Assembly: GCA_001799575.1 (NCBI GenBank) | Contig: MGTT01000016.1 | Span: forward strand, 183,401 to 247,400 | Reading direction: 5' to 3' | Length of the DNA: 64,000 nucleotides | DNA from: Elusimicrobia bacterium GWA2_56_46 | GTDB taxonomy: Bacteria > Elusimicrobiota > Elusimicrobia > Elusimicrobiales > UBA9959 | Part shown: piece by piece, positions 10,084 through 17,277 of the stretch | How positions within the stretch are numbered: position 1 is the first letter of the stretch | Layout: the number at the start of each line of letters is the position of its first letter | Program-made: the position numbers and the translations under genes | The notes under the pieces: model-generated | Databases searched by the model: none | Told to the model about the DNA's origin: nothing | What the model saw: the letters and a program-made list of their open reading frames with translations, nothing else

Positions 10084-10740
10084 TCAACCCGCCGTTTCAG
10101 CGGGCTGATTTTGCGCGTTCTCCTGGCGGATAACCGTTATCTCGATCCGTCTGTTCCTGCCCCGGCCCTCCTCCGTATCATTAGGCGCGAGGGGGCGGTA
10201 TTCGCCGTAGCCGTAAGCGCTCAGCCTTCCGGCCGGAAAGCCGTCCGCCGCCAGGTAGTTGATGACCGAGAAAGCCCGCATGAGAGACAGTTCGCGGTTC
10301 GAGCGGAATTTTTTTCCAAGCATCCGCGCCGCGTCGGTATGGCCCTCCACGAGCACCGGGCTGTCCATTTTTTTCAGATTTTCGGCCACGCTCCGCAGGA
10401 GCTCTTTCGCCCCGGCCTTGAGTTCCGCCGAGCCGGAGTCAAAGAGCACGGGCGCGGAGAAGGTCAGCTTGATCCTGCTGGTCGTGACCTCTACGCCGAG
10501 CTGGCCGGCCTGGATCTGTTTTTTGAGGTCTTCTTCCACTTTTTTCGTGAGCTCCATGTCCTTTATTTTTTTGTCGGCGGATTTCACACCCAGTTCTTTC
10601 TGCAGGGTGGCGATGGCTTTTTCATATTCGCTTCTTTTCATGTTGTAGGAGAAAGCGTACAGCGCCAGGAAAAGTATCACCAGCGTGGACATCAGATCCG
10701 CGAAAGGCACCATCCAGAGCTGTGTATTGCCTTTTTTCAA
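10084..10740 (-). CDS. MotB-like stator protein B' (TM helix plus OmpA domain)
   Basis: 218 residues. One N-terminal TM helix (about 10-30) carries the ADLMS motif, whose Asp corresponds to the proton- or sodium-binding Asp of MotB. A charged linker (35-80) is followed by an OmpA/MotB peptidoglycan-binding domain at about 90-205 (LFDSGSAEL, VEGHTDAAR, GRGRNRRIEI). The start is a TTG at 10740 that overlaps the TGA of the upstream MotB gene, so translation is probably coupled. It differs clearly in sequence from the upstream copy, so it is a paralogue with its own role rather than a recent duplicate. Confidence 0.85.
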   Translation of the reverse strand: MKKGNTQLWMVPFADLMSTLVILFLALYAFSYNMKRSEYEKAIATLQKELGVKSADKKIKDMELTKKVEEDLKKQIQAGQLGVEVTTSRIKLTFSAPVLFDSGSAELKAGAKELLRSVAENLKKMDSPVLVEGHTDAARMLGKKFRSNRELSLMRAFSVINYLAADGFPAGRLSAYGYGEYRPLAPNDTEEGRGRNRRIEITVIRQENAQNQPAETAG

Positions 10741-11420
10741 GTGCCCGTCCTGACCACCAGGATCTCTATCCGGCGGTTCCGGGCGCGGCCCTCCGCGGTG
10801 TCATTGGAGGCCACGGGGCGGTATTCTCCGTACGCCGCGGAGATGAGCCGCTCGTTGGGGATCCGGAATTCGGAGGCCAGATACTCCACCACGGAATCGG
10901 CGCGGGCGGCGGAAAGCTCCCAATTGGTTCCGTAATCCCCGCTCCTGATGGGGGCGGCGTCGGTGTGGCCCTCAATGAGAATATCGTTCTTGTCCAGTTT
11001 CTTCAACAGGCCGCCCATAGCGGCCAGGACTCCCAGGGCGTTCGGCTCCAGCCGCGCCCTGCCGGATTTGAAAAGTATGGGGGCCGAGATATTTATGCGG
11101 ATCACCTTGTCGGTCAGCTCTATATCGGCCAGATCCTTAAGTCCCGCCTTTTCCAGCTCGGCGCGGAGGGTTTCGGCGGCGTCCTTTTCCCTGAATTTCT
11201 GTACCACGTTCTCCGCCTTTTTTTCTTTCTCGGCTTCCATATGCTCCCGGTCGAAACCGCTCAGAAAGCCGGCATGCGCCTCTTTTTCCGGCCGGAGGCT
11301 GAAGACATAGAGTATCAGAAAAAATAGCATCAGGTTGGTCATGATATCGGAAAGCACGATGAGCCAGAGGGGGTTCTCCTCCGTCCGGTGCGGGGAATAG
11401 CGTTCTATAAAGAATTTCAT
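10737..11420 (-). CDS. MotB-like stator protein B (TM helix plus OmpA domain)
   Basis: 227 residues. The single N-terminal TM helix (about 20-42) contains LSDIMTNLM, with the Asp expected to carry the ion through the stator. A long charged segment with coiled-coil character (~45-100) precedes an OmpA domain (~105-225: ILFKSGRARL, IEGHTDAAP, GRARNRRIEI). The ATG at 11420 overlaps the MotA stop in an ATGA. Together with MotA it should form an ion-driven stator anchored to peptidoglycan. The presence of a second MotB directly after it suggests a heterodimeric B subunit. Confidence 0.87.
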   Translation of the reverse strand: MKFFIERYSPHRTEENPLWLIVLSDIMTNLMLFFLILYVFSLRPEKEAHAGFLSGFDREHMEAEKEKKAENVVQKFREKDAAETLRAELEKAGLKDLADIELTDKVIRINISAPILFKSGRARLEPNALGVLAAMGGLLKKLDKNDILIEGHTDAAPIRSGDYGTNWELSAARADSVVEYLASEFRIPNERLISAAYGEYRPVASNDTAEGRARNRRIEILVVRTGT

Positions 11421-12193
11421 TTCTTCAAAGTTTTCGCTTTTCTCCGCAGGGCCAGGGAGAGGTAGCCTTCGAGTTTTTTGGAGACCAGCCAGGGAACGTC
11501 GCCCTCATGGAGGGAGACGATGCCTTTGGCGATGATCTCCCGGAGCAGGATGTCCTCTTCGGAATAGTAGCCGAGTTTGCTGGCTATCGGCAGGAAGAGG
11601 AAATTGGCCGAGAAGATACCGTAGAATGATGCCGTCATGGCTATGGCCATGGAGGAGCCCATCATCTGCGGGTTCTGGATATTGCGCAGAACCTGCACGA
11701 CGCCTATCAGCGTTCCCAGGAGGCCGAAGATGGGGGCGAAAGTGCCGGCCGAGTTAAAGATATTGGTCTGCTGCTGGTGGCGCAGGCGGGTGGTGTTGAT
11801 GTCGTGCTCCATGCGCTCGTGCAGGATATGCTCGTCCACCCCGTCCACGATCATCTGGCAGGCGTCGGCCAGGAAAGCGTGGGGCAGGCGGGGGATCTCG
11901 GACGCTATGGCCTCAAGGCCGTTTTTTTTGGAGATGTCCGCGAGGTTCACGATGACGCGGATGATCTCCGAGATGGGGGGGCGTTTGGGCGGGAACAGGA
12001 CCAGGCGGAAAGAGCTGGACGTCCATTTGAGCGCCGCCCAGGGGTAGGAGATCATCACCGAACCGAGAGTGCCGCCGAAGATAAGAACGATGGCCTCCCA
12101 GTTGAGCAGGAACTTCAGCATGCCTCCGGAGGAAAGCACGAATACTATCACGCCGATGCCGAAGAACGCCCCGAAAAAAGTCATTAGATCCAT
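11417..12193 (-). CDS. motA: MotA-like stator channel protein
   Basis: 258 residues from the ATG at 12193, which has a GAGGAG site five bases upstream; a longer in-frame start exists at 12238. The N-terminus MDLMTFFGAFFG resembles the MotA/PomA start. Four TM segments fit the MotA plan (about 1-22, 30-50, ~155-175 and ~185-205), with a cytoplasmic loop between. The block PIFGLLGTLIGVV followed by FYGIFSANFLFLP matches the TM3-TM4 signature of MotA. In flagellar motors this protein uses ion flow to push on FliG; here the same operon supplies a FliG domain. Four-base overlap with the next gene indicates coupled translation. Confidence 0.88.
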   Translation of the reverse strand: MDLMTFFGAFFGIGVIVFVLSSGGMLKFLLNWEAIVLIFGGTLGSVMISYPWAALKWTSSSFRLVLFPPKRPPISEIIRVIVNLADISKKNGLEAIASEIPRLPHAFLADACQMIVDGVDEHILHERMEHDINTTRLRHQQQTNIFNSAGTFAPIFGLLGTLIGVVQVLRNIQNPQMMGSSMAIAMTASFYGIFSANFLFLPIASKLGYYSEEDILLREIIAKGIVSLHEGDVPWLVSKKLEGYLSLALRRKAKTLKK

Positions 12194-12234
12194 AATATCT
12201 CCTCGCACCCCGCGCTTTATTTTAGTTGTAACTA

Positions 12235-13710
12235 TCAACCTTTATTTTCTGTAACCTGGGGAGGGGGCAACGGATCAGCCTCCTGCGCCGGAACCTGCGC
12301 CGCCGGTTCCGGGGGCGGGACGGAGCCTGTTTTATTGAGCGTTATAAAACCCTCCTGCGCCAGTTTTTTTAATTCCTGCGCCACCCGCGCTCTTTCGGCG
12401 CGCTGTACTTCCGGAGCGGGATTCCGCGTGAGATCCAGTTCCTGCCGAAACCGTTCCTGCATGCCCTCCGACAGCTTTTCCAGAAAGGCCTGGGCCAGAT
12501 CCGAATTCTTGAGCGCCAGCGCCAGATTCCGCATCGGGATCCTGCGCGCCAGCATCTGGGTCTGGGCCGGTTCCAGTTCTCCGAGATCGCCGAACCGGAC
12601 TATGGCCGCGGAAAGTTTTGCGGCGAACTCCGGGTTGTGAACGGCAAAAGACAGGGAGGCTTTATCCTGCATGTTTTCCGGGAGCTGCTCGATGATGCCT
12701 ATGGTTTTTTCCTCGCTGCCGACGACATAGTCCAGGGCGGAGAACAGCGCGGTCTCAAGTCCCTTGATCCGCGCCTCCGGCATGAGAGTCACTTTGGGCA
12801 GGCCGGCCAGGGCGTCTATGCTTTTAGGGTAGAGGGCTTCCACCAGGGCGGCCGCCACTGGCCCGGAGGCGTAACTGAGGACTATCGTGAGATCCTCTAC
12901 CGGCCTTGTGCGCAGTATGAACGCCAGGTTTCCGGCGTTTTCGGTAGTGAGGAACCAGAAAGGAGATTTTCGGGGAGGTTCCGACCACAGGCTCATTTTT
13001 TTGTCCTTGGGTTTGTCTTCAACCGCGGCGGCTGGGAGAATTTCCGGGTTTTTTTCCTGGTTCCGCTCTTCGCCGGCTTTTGAGCCGATTACGCCTACAA
13101 GATCCCTGGCGGTGAGGGCGAAGGGTTTGAGAAAAGCGAATACGGTGAAGACGCCGAGCACCGCGGCCAGCAGCACCCAGATCAGGTTCCAGAGATTGGG
13201 GGGGAGGAGGAGGTCGGCCGGGGAAAACGGCCGCGCTTTTCGGAAATCCATTTTCTCCACGGTTATAAGGTCTTCTCTTTCCGGAGGCAGGCCCAGCAGT
13301 CCGGCCGCGAGTTTTTTGGCGAGCTTGAAGTCCCCGTCGGGAAGGCTCCTGTCCAGGATGAGGGTGGCGGAGATTTTTTTTATCATGGTCAGGGAACTGG
13401 AAAGAGAGATCTCCCCGACTTTTTCCTTTTCCGGGATGCCGGGCAGAAAGTCGAGCGCGGCGGGTTTTTTCTGTTCTTCCTGCAGCTCGGCCGAGATGAT
13501 GACGATGATGTCGCCCGTGCCGAGCGCCTCGGAAAGAACTAGCTGGATCCTTTTCTCAAGCGAGCTTTCAAGCGCCAGTTTCGCTTCCATGGAGGAACGG
13601 GAGGAGGCTTCGGCGGCCCGGCACCGGGAACCGGGGGAAAACAGGATAACCGCGCCGAATACCGCGATAAAACAAATCCATGCCTTGACAGGCCTGAGAG
13701 AGCTTTTCAT
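12235..13710 (-). CDS. Natural FliF-FliG fusion protein (rotor-like)
   Basis: 491 residues. Residues 10-30 form an N-terminal TM helix or signal; 40-165 resemble the C-terminal periplasmic part of FliF (SSLEKRIQLVLSEALGTGD... LLGLPPEREDLITVEKMDF), and a second TM lies at 173-195. A charged linker (~205-245) leads to FliG-like middle (about 250-360) and C-terminal (about 375-455) domains, with MRNLALALK, the charged MQERFRQELDL helix and a final LKKLAQEGFI that align by eye with the FliG torque domain. The tail (463-487) is Pro-rich. This reproduces FliF topology with the rotor's torque-bearing half covalently attached. It is the first gene of the operon, transcribed from a strong promoter at 13762-13790. 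Family assignment is by motif reading, not by search. Confidence 0.75.
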   Translation of the reverse strand: MKSSLRPVKAWICFIAVFGAVILFSPGSRCRAAEASSRSSMEAKLALESSLEKRIQLVLSEALGTGDIIVIISAELQEEQKKPAALDFLPGIPEKEKVGEISLSSSLTMIKKISATLILDRSLPDGDFKLAKKLAAGLLGLPPEREDLITVEKMDFRKARPFSPADLLLPPNLWNLIWVLLAAVLGVFTVFAFLKPFALTARDLVGVIGSKAGEERNQEKNPEILPAAAVEDKPKDKKMSLWSEPPRKSPFWFLTTENAGNLAFILRTRPVEDLTIVLSYASGPVAAALVEALYPKSIDALAGLPKVTLMPEARIKGLETALFSALDYVVGSEEKTIGIIEQLPENMQDKASLSFAVHNPEFAAKLSAAIVRFGDLGELEPAQTQMLARRIPMRNLALALKNSDLAQAFLEKLSEGMQERFRQELDLTRNPAPEVQRAERARVAQELKKLAQEGFITLNKTGSVPPPEPAAQVPAQEADPLPPPQVTENKG

Positions 13711-13761
13711 TTATATGATCCCCTTGTCCGATTGCGGCCAGCCTGAAGCGGGCCTGCGTCT

Positions 13762-13790
13762 ATTATAATAATTAAACAATCCCCGGACAA
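13762..13790 (-). promoter_or_regulatory. Sigma-70-type promoter of the motor operon
   Basis: On the minus strand TTGTCC and TATAAT are separated by exactly 17 bases. The -10 is perfect. It lies about 50 bases upstream of the FliF-FliG start, which has an AAGGGG ribosome-binding site. The opposite strand carries the clostripain promoter 34 bases away, so the region is a divergent control region. Confidence 0.75.
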
Positions 13791-13823
13791 ATATTTCGCG
13801 CCGGAACAATGCGGAGATTTATC

Positions 13824-13852
13824 TTGACTTTGAAAAGGACTTTTAATAATAT
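13824..13852 (+). promoter_or_regulatory. Promoter of the clostripain-like gene
   Basis: TTGACT (13824-13829), a 17-base spacer and TAATAT (13847-13852). The downstream gene starts at 13897 behind an AAGGAG site, giving a normal leader of about 38 bases. Confidence 0.7.
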
Positions 13853-13896
13853 TCCTTTACGGTTGTTCTCAGCGCTTGATATTAAGGAGAAAGTGA

Positions 13897-15159
13897 ATGA
13901 AAAATAAGATGTTCGGCGCGTTCGCGGCATTGATGCTGGTTTCGTCCGCCTACGCCTTTGACGGCGGTGTCACGTTTGACCAGAACGGCAGCGTTCCCGG
14001 TATAATCGAGCAGATAAAGTCAGCCAATCCCGGCGCGGATATCGTTCCGCTTCCCGGTGATCCCAAGGCCGCCAAAAAATGGACGGTCATGGTGTTCGTC
14101 AACGCCAAGAATAATCTTGAAGAGTTCGGCCTCAAAGACGTCAACGAGATGGAAATGACGGGTTCCGACGCAAACGTCAATATCGTCGCGGAACTGGGCC
14201 GCATCTCCGGCTACTCCACCGCCGACGGCGACTGGAAAGGCGGCAGAAGATATCTCGTCCAGAAAGACGCCAACGCTTCCAGGATCGTCTCCCCGGTGCT
14301 GATGGAACTTCCCAATGCCGACATGGGCGACTGGAACCACCTGGTGGATTTCGCCAAGTGGTCCATGGAAAAATTCCCCGCGCAGCATTACGTGCTCGTG
14401 GTCTGGAACCACGGCGCCGGCTGGAATAAGGATCTTGTTTTTGAGGCCCAGAAAGGCATCTCTTACGACGACGTGACCGGCAATCATATCACCACCCCCC
14501 AGCTCAGGAAGGCCATGGAGCAGATCGGCAAGATAGACATCTTCGCGATGGACGCCTGCCTGATGCAGATGGTGGAGGTAGGCTATGAGATAAAGGATTA
14601 CGCTGATTATATCGTCGCTTCCGAAGAGACCGAGCCCGGCGACGGCTATACCTACAATACCTGGCTCAGCCCCCTGGCCGCCAAGCCCGGCATGGCCGCT
14701 GCGGATCTCTCCAAGGCCATGGTTGATTCGTACACCGACCACTATCAGGCCATTGATCAGGGTGCGACCCAGTCTTCCATAAAAGCCGCGTCGTTCGCCA
14801 AACTCGCGCAGCTTCTGGACGGCTGGACCGCCGAAGTCATGGCCGCCAACGACCTGGTGGTCGTGAAGAATGCCCGGACCAAAGCCCAGGCTTTCTATTA
14901 CACCACCAGCAAGGATCTCTATCATTTTGTAAAGCTCGTAACCGGGGCTACGGCCAGCGCCGCGGTATCCGCGAAAGGCAAAGAACTGATGGATTTCCTC
15001 AAGACAGACCTGATAACCCACAACCGGGCCACCGGCGCCAAATACGCCAACGCTTCCGGCCTGGCCGTCTATATCCCCAACTCCTATACGGCGGCGTACG
15101 ATTCGCTGCTGTGGACCAAGGATTCTAAGTGGGACGACTTCCTGAAATGGATGAAATAA
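13897..15159 (+). CDS. Exported clostripain-family (C11) cysteine peptidase
   Basis: 420 residues with a signal peptide at 1-20 (ending SSAYA). Peptidase C11 features are clear: the core begins KKWTVMVFVNAKNNLE, the catalytic His is in VVWNHGAGW (near residue 169), and the catalytic Cys in AMDACLMQMVEV (near 222). An acidic pocket segment SEETEPGDGY follows. C11 enzymes cleave after Arg or Lys and act outside the cytoplasm; substrate unknown. ATG start behind AAGGAG; strong promoter upstream and a strong terminator directly after, so it is a single-gene unit. It could process the neighbouring surface proteins, but that is only a suggestion from position. Confidence 0.88.
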   Translation: MKNKMFGAFAALMLVSSAYAFDGGVTFDQNGSVPGIIEQIKSANPGADIVPLPGDPKAAKKWTVMVFVNAKNNLEEFGLKDVNEMEMTGSDANVNIVAELGRISGYSTADGDWKGGRRYLVQKDANASRIVSPVLMELPNADMGDWNHLVDFAKWSMEKFPAQHYVLVVWNHGAGWNKDLVFEAQKGISYDDVTGNHITTPQLRKAMEQIGKIDIFAMDACLMQMVEVGYEIKDYADYIVASEETEPGDGYTYNTWLSPLAAKPGMAAADLSKAMVDSYTDHYQAIDQGATQSSIKAASFAKLAQLLDGWTAEVMAANDLVVVKNARTKAQAFYYTTSKDLYHFVKLVTGATASAAVSAKGKELMDFLKTDLITHNRATGAKYANASGLAVYIPNSYTAAYDSLLWTKDSKWDDFLKWMK

Positions 15160-15176
15160 GTCATTAGCGCTGTTTT

Positions 15177-15213
15177 AAAAAGGGCGTCCGCCTCAGGCGG
15201 ACGCCTTTTTTTT
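15177..15213 (+). terminator. Rho-independent terminator after the C11 peptidase
   Basis: GGCGTCCGCC (15183-15192) pairs perfectly with GGCGGACGCC (15196-15205) around a TCA loop, with an A-run before and an 8-base T-run after, so it can work in both directions. Confidence 0.93.
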
Positions 15214-15234
15214 AGGTATACTATCCCTGGATAT

Positions 15235-16290
15235 ATGACGCGCAACCGCGGAAGAATCTGGTTTTTGACCGAGTGCGTTCCGGCGGCGGCATTTTTCTGC
15301 CTGTTTTCGGGCGGAGCGCTTTCCGCCGGCTCCGGGGCCGGGACGACGGCGGCTAATTTTCTAAAGATCCCCGTGGCGGTCATTCCCGCCGCTCTGGGCG
15401 AATCTTATACGGCAATGGTAGGGCCCGATTCCATTCTCTATAACCCCGCCGGCCTGGGCCTTTTAGGCTACTCCTCTTTTTCCGGCAGCCACAACCAGTA
15501 CCTGGACGAGATCACCCAGGAGTACGCCGTTCTCACGTACCGTTCTAAATTCGGGACGATCGGCGCGGGCTTTTCCATGCTTTCCAGCGGGCAGTTCACC
15601 GCGTACGACAAAGACGACATGATCATCGGCAAGACCAGCACCAGCCACCGGTTCTGGACGCTTTCTTACGCGCAATCCTGGCCGCATTTCAACCGGGACA
15701 TAGGCAAACTGGATCCCATGCTTATAACTCCAAGCTGGACCAGGGTTACGCCGGTGCCGGATTACCGCCCTAAAAATTTCCGGGTAGCGCTCGGGGGCAG
15801 CGTAAAGCGAGTGAGCGAAAAACTGGATAAAATGACCGCCGGCGCCTACACCATGGACGCCGGCGCCATGCTGATCCTGCCCGGGCATTTCCATCTGGGC
15901 GTTTCGGCGCTCAATCTCGGCGGCCGGCAGAAATTTTTCGCCGAAACTTATAAGCTGCCGGGCGTGCTGAGAGCCGGGGCGGCCAAGGATTTTCATTCTA
16001 TAAACGACATTATTATAGTTACGGCGGCTTCCGACGTCATAAAGTACTCGGACGCGCCGGCTTTTAATACCGTGGGGCTTGAAACCGATGTGCTGAGAAT
16101 GTTCCAGCTCCGCGTCGGCTATACCAGCCATCGGGACATCGGATCGCGCATTTCAGGCGGGTTCGGCATGAATTTCGATAGATTCACGGACAAAGCCGGT
16201 TTCATCCACGGCCTCAGGGTGGACTATGCTTATCTGGATTACGGCGATCTGGGGCCGACCCAGCGGATCGGTATGCAGTTGATCTGGTGA
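15235..16290 (+). CDS. PorV/PorQ-family outer-membrane protein
   Basis: 351 residues with a signal peptide ending near residue 32 (GGALSA). The mature start GTTAANFLKIP..ARA-like segment, then ALGESYTAMVGPDSILYNPAGLGLLG, is the hallmark of the PorV/PorQ (UPF0164) family: exported FadL-like beta-barrels, some of which act as shuttles in type IX secretion. The rest is a repeating beta pattern and ends in QLIW, with an aromatic last residue. A TATACT element at 15217-15222 sits 12 bases upstream of the ATG, implying a very short leader. Its location near a protein with a T9SS-like C-terminal domain is suggestive, but PorV-like proteins also occur without type IX secretion. Confidence 0.8.
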   Translation: MTRNRGRIWFLTECVPAAAFFCLFSGGALSAGSGAGTTAANFLKIPVAVIPAALGESYTAMVGPDSILYNPAGLGLLGYSSFSGSHNQYLDEITQEYAVLTYRSKFGTIGAGFSMLSSGQFTAYDKDDMIIGKTSTSHRFWTLSYAQSWPHFNRDIGKLDPMLITPSWTRVTPVPDYRPKNFRVALGGSVKRVSEKLDKMTAGAYTMDAGAMLILPGHFHLGVSALNLGGRQKFFAETYKLPGVLRAGAAKDFHSINDIIIVTAASDVIKYSDAPAFNTVGLETDVLRMFQLRVGYTSHRDIGSRISGGFGMNFDRFTDKAGFIHGLRVDYAYLDYGDLGPTQRIGMQLIW

Positions 16291-16296
16291 TTTTTG

Positions 16297-16302
16297 TATA
16301 AT
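16297..16302 (+). promoter_or_regulatory. TATAAT box immediately before the prenyl synthase start
   Basis: A perfect TATAAT ends six bases before the ATG at 16309. A transcript starting the usual 6-7 bases downstream would begin at the start codon, that is, leaderless. No good -35 is visible and no Shine-Dalgarno precedes the ATG. Confidence 0.5.
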
Positions 16303-16305
16303 TCC

Positions 16306-17238
16306 ATGATGGATATAGAGCAATTTATCGCCGGGCGCGCTTCCGTCATCAATAGCGAGCTTGCCAGGCGCGTAAAGCGCATTCCCGACTGCTATCCCAG
16401 GCTCAGGGAGGCCATGCTGTACTCCCTTGCCGCGGGGGGGAAGCGTCTGCGGCCAGTCCTTCTGACCGCCTCATACGAATTGTTCGGGGGGAACTGGCGC
16501 AAGGTTCTGCCCGCCGCCTGCGCCCTGGAGATGGTTCACACCTATACCCTTATCCACGACGATCTCCCCGCGATGGACGATGACGACTTGCGCCGGGGGC
16601 GTCCGACCAGCCATAAAGTTTTCGGAGAAGGTCTGGCCATTCTCGCCGGAGACGCCCTGCTTACCGACGCTTTTTCCGTCCTCTATGATAATTCCCGGAT
16701 CAAAGGCGTGAAAGCGGAAAGGATCCTTGAGGCGGCCGGCATTCTGGCCCGCCGCGCCGGCGCCGGCGGCGTCGTCTCCGGCCAGGCCGCGGATCTGGAG
16801 GCGGAAGGCTTTCTCAGGGGGCGCGGAGCCGCCGGCTCCCGGCGCTCCAAAGCCGTGCGGCTGCTGGACTATATCCACCTGCATAAAACTTCCGACCTTA
16901 TTACGGCTTCCGTGGAAATGGGCGCGGCCCTGGCCGGCGCCGGGCGCAAAGACCGCCGGACTTTATCGGAGTTCGCGGGGGCTATGGGACTTTGCTTCCA
17001 GATAGCCGACGACGTGCTGGATGTGGTGGGCGACAAGAAGAAGCTCGGCAAGAGCGGCAGCGATGCCAGGAACGCCAAGCTTACCTATGTTTCCCTTTAC
17101 GGGATAGAAGCTTCAAAGGCGAAAGCGGCCTCGCTCATGGCGCTGGCCCGCAGAAAACTCAAGGCCCTGCCCTGTCCCGCCGGCCGGCTTAAAGTGCTGG
17201 CGGAGATCGCCGATTACGTATATAGCCGGGAAAAATAG
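16306..17238 (+). CDS. ispA: Short-chain polyprenyl (farnesyl/geranylgeranyl) diphosphate synthase
   Basis: About 310 residues. It condenses isopentenyl diphosphate with allylic diphosphates in the cytoplasm to give C15-C20 prenyl chains. The first Asp-rich motif is LIHDDLPAMDDDDLRRG with the second in FQIADDVLDVVGD; GGKRLRPVL near the N-terminus is the substrate-binding motif. Two adjacent ATGs (16306 and 16309) can start it; the second fits a leaderless transcript from TATAAT at 16297. It ends 39 bases before dxs, so two isoprenoid steps are neighbours, separated by a palindrome. FPP or GGPP specificity cannot be decided by eye. Confidence 0.9.
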   Translation: MMDIEQFIAGRASVINSELARRVKRIPDCYPRLREAMLYSLAAGGKRLRPVLLTASYELFGGNWRKVLPAACALEMVHTYTLIHDDLPAMDDDDLRRGRPTSHKVFGEGLAILAGDALLTDAFSVLYDNSRIKGVKAERILEAAGILARRAGAGGVVSGQAADLEAEGFLRGRGAAGSRRSKAVRLLDYIHLHKTSDLITASVEMGAALAGAGRKDRRTLSEFAGAMGLCFQIADDVLDVVGDKKKLGKSGSDARNAKLTYVSLYGIEASKAKAASLMALARRKLKALPCPAGRLKVLAEIADYVYSREK

Positions 17239-17264
17239 CAAAAGGTGCCTGGCACCTTTTGCTA
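17236..17264. repeat. Perfect 14-bp palindrome (REP-like) between ispA and dxs
   Basis: The arms 17236-17249 and 17251-17264 are perfect inverted complements around one base; the core is AAAAGGTGCC/GGCACCTTTT. It overlaps the ispA stop codon. This core is like a palindrome dispersed in many genomes, so it may be a mobile REP unit; it might also attenuate transcription into dxs. Confidence 0.7.
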
Positions 17265-17277
17265 GGGGAAAAAACTG

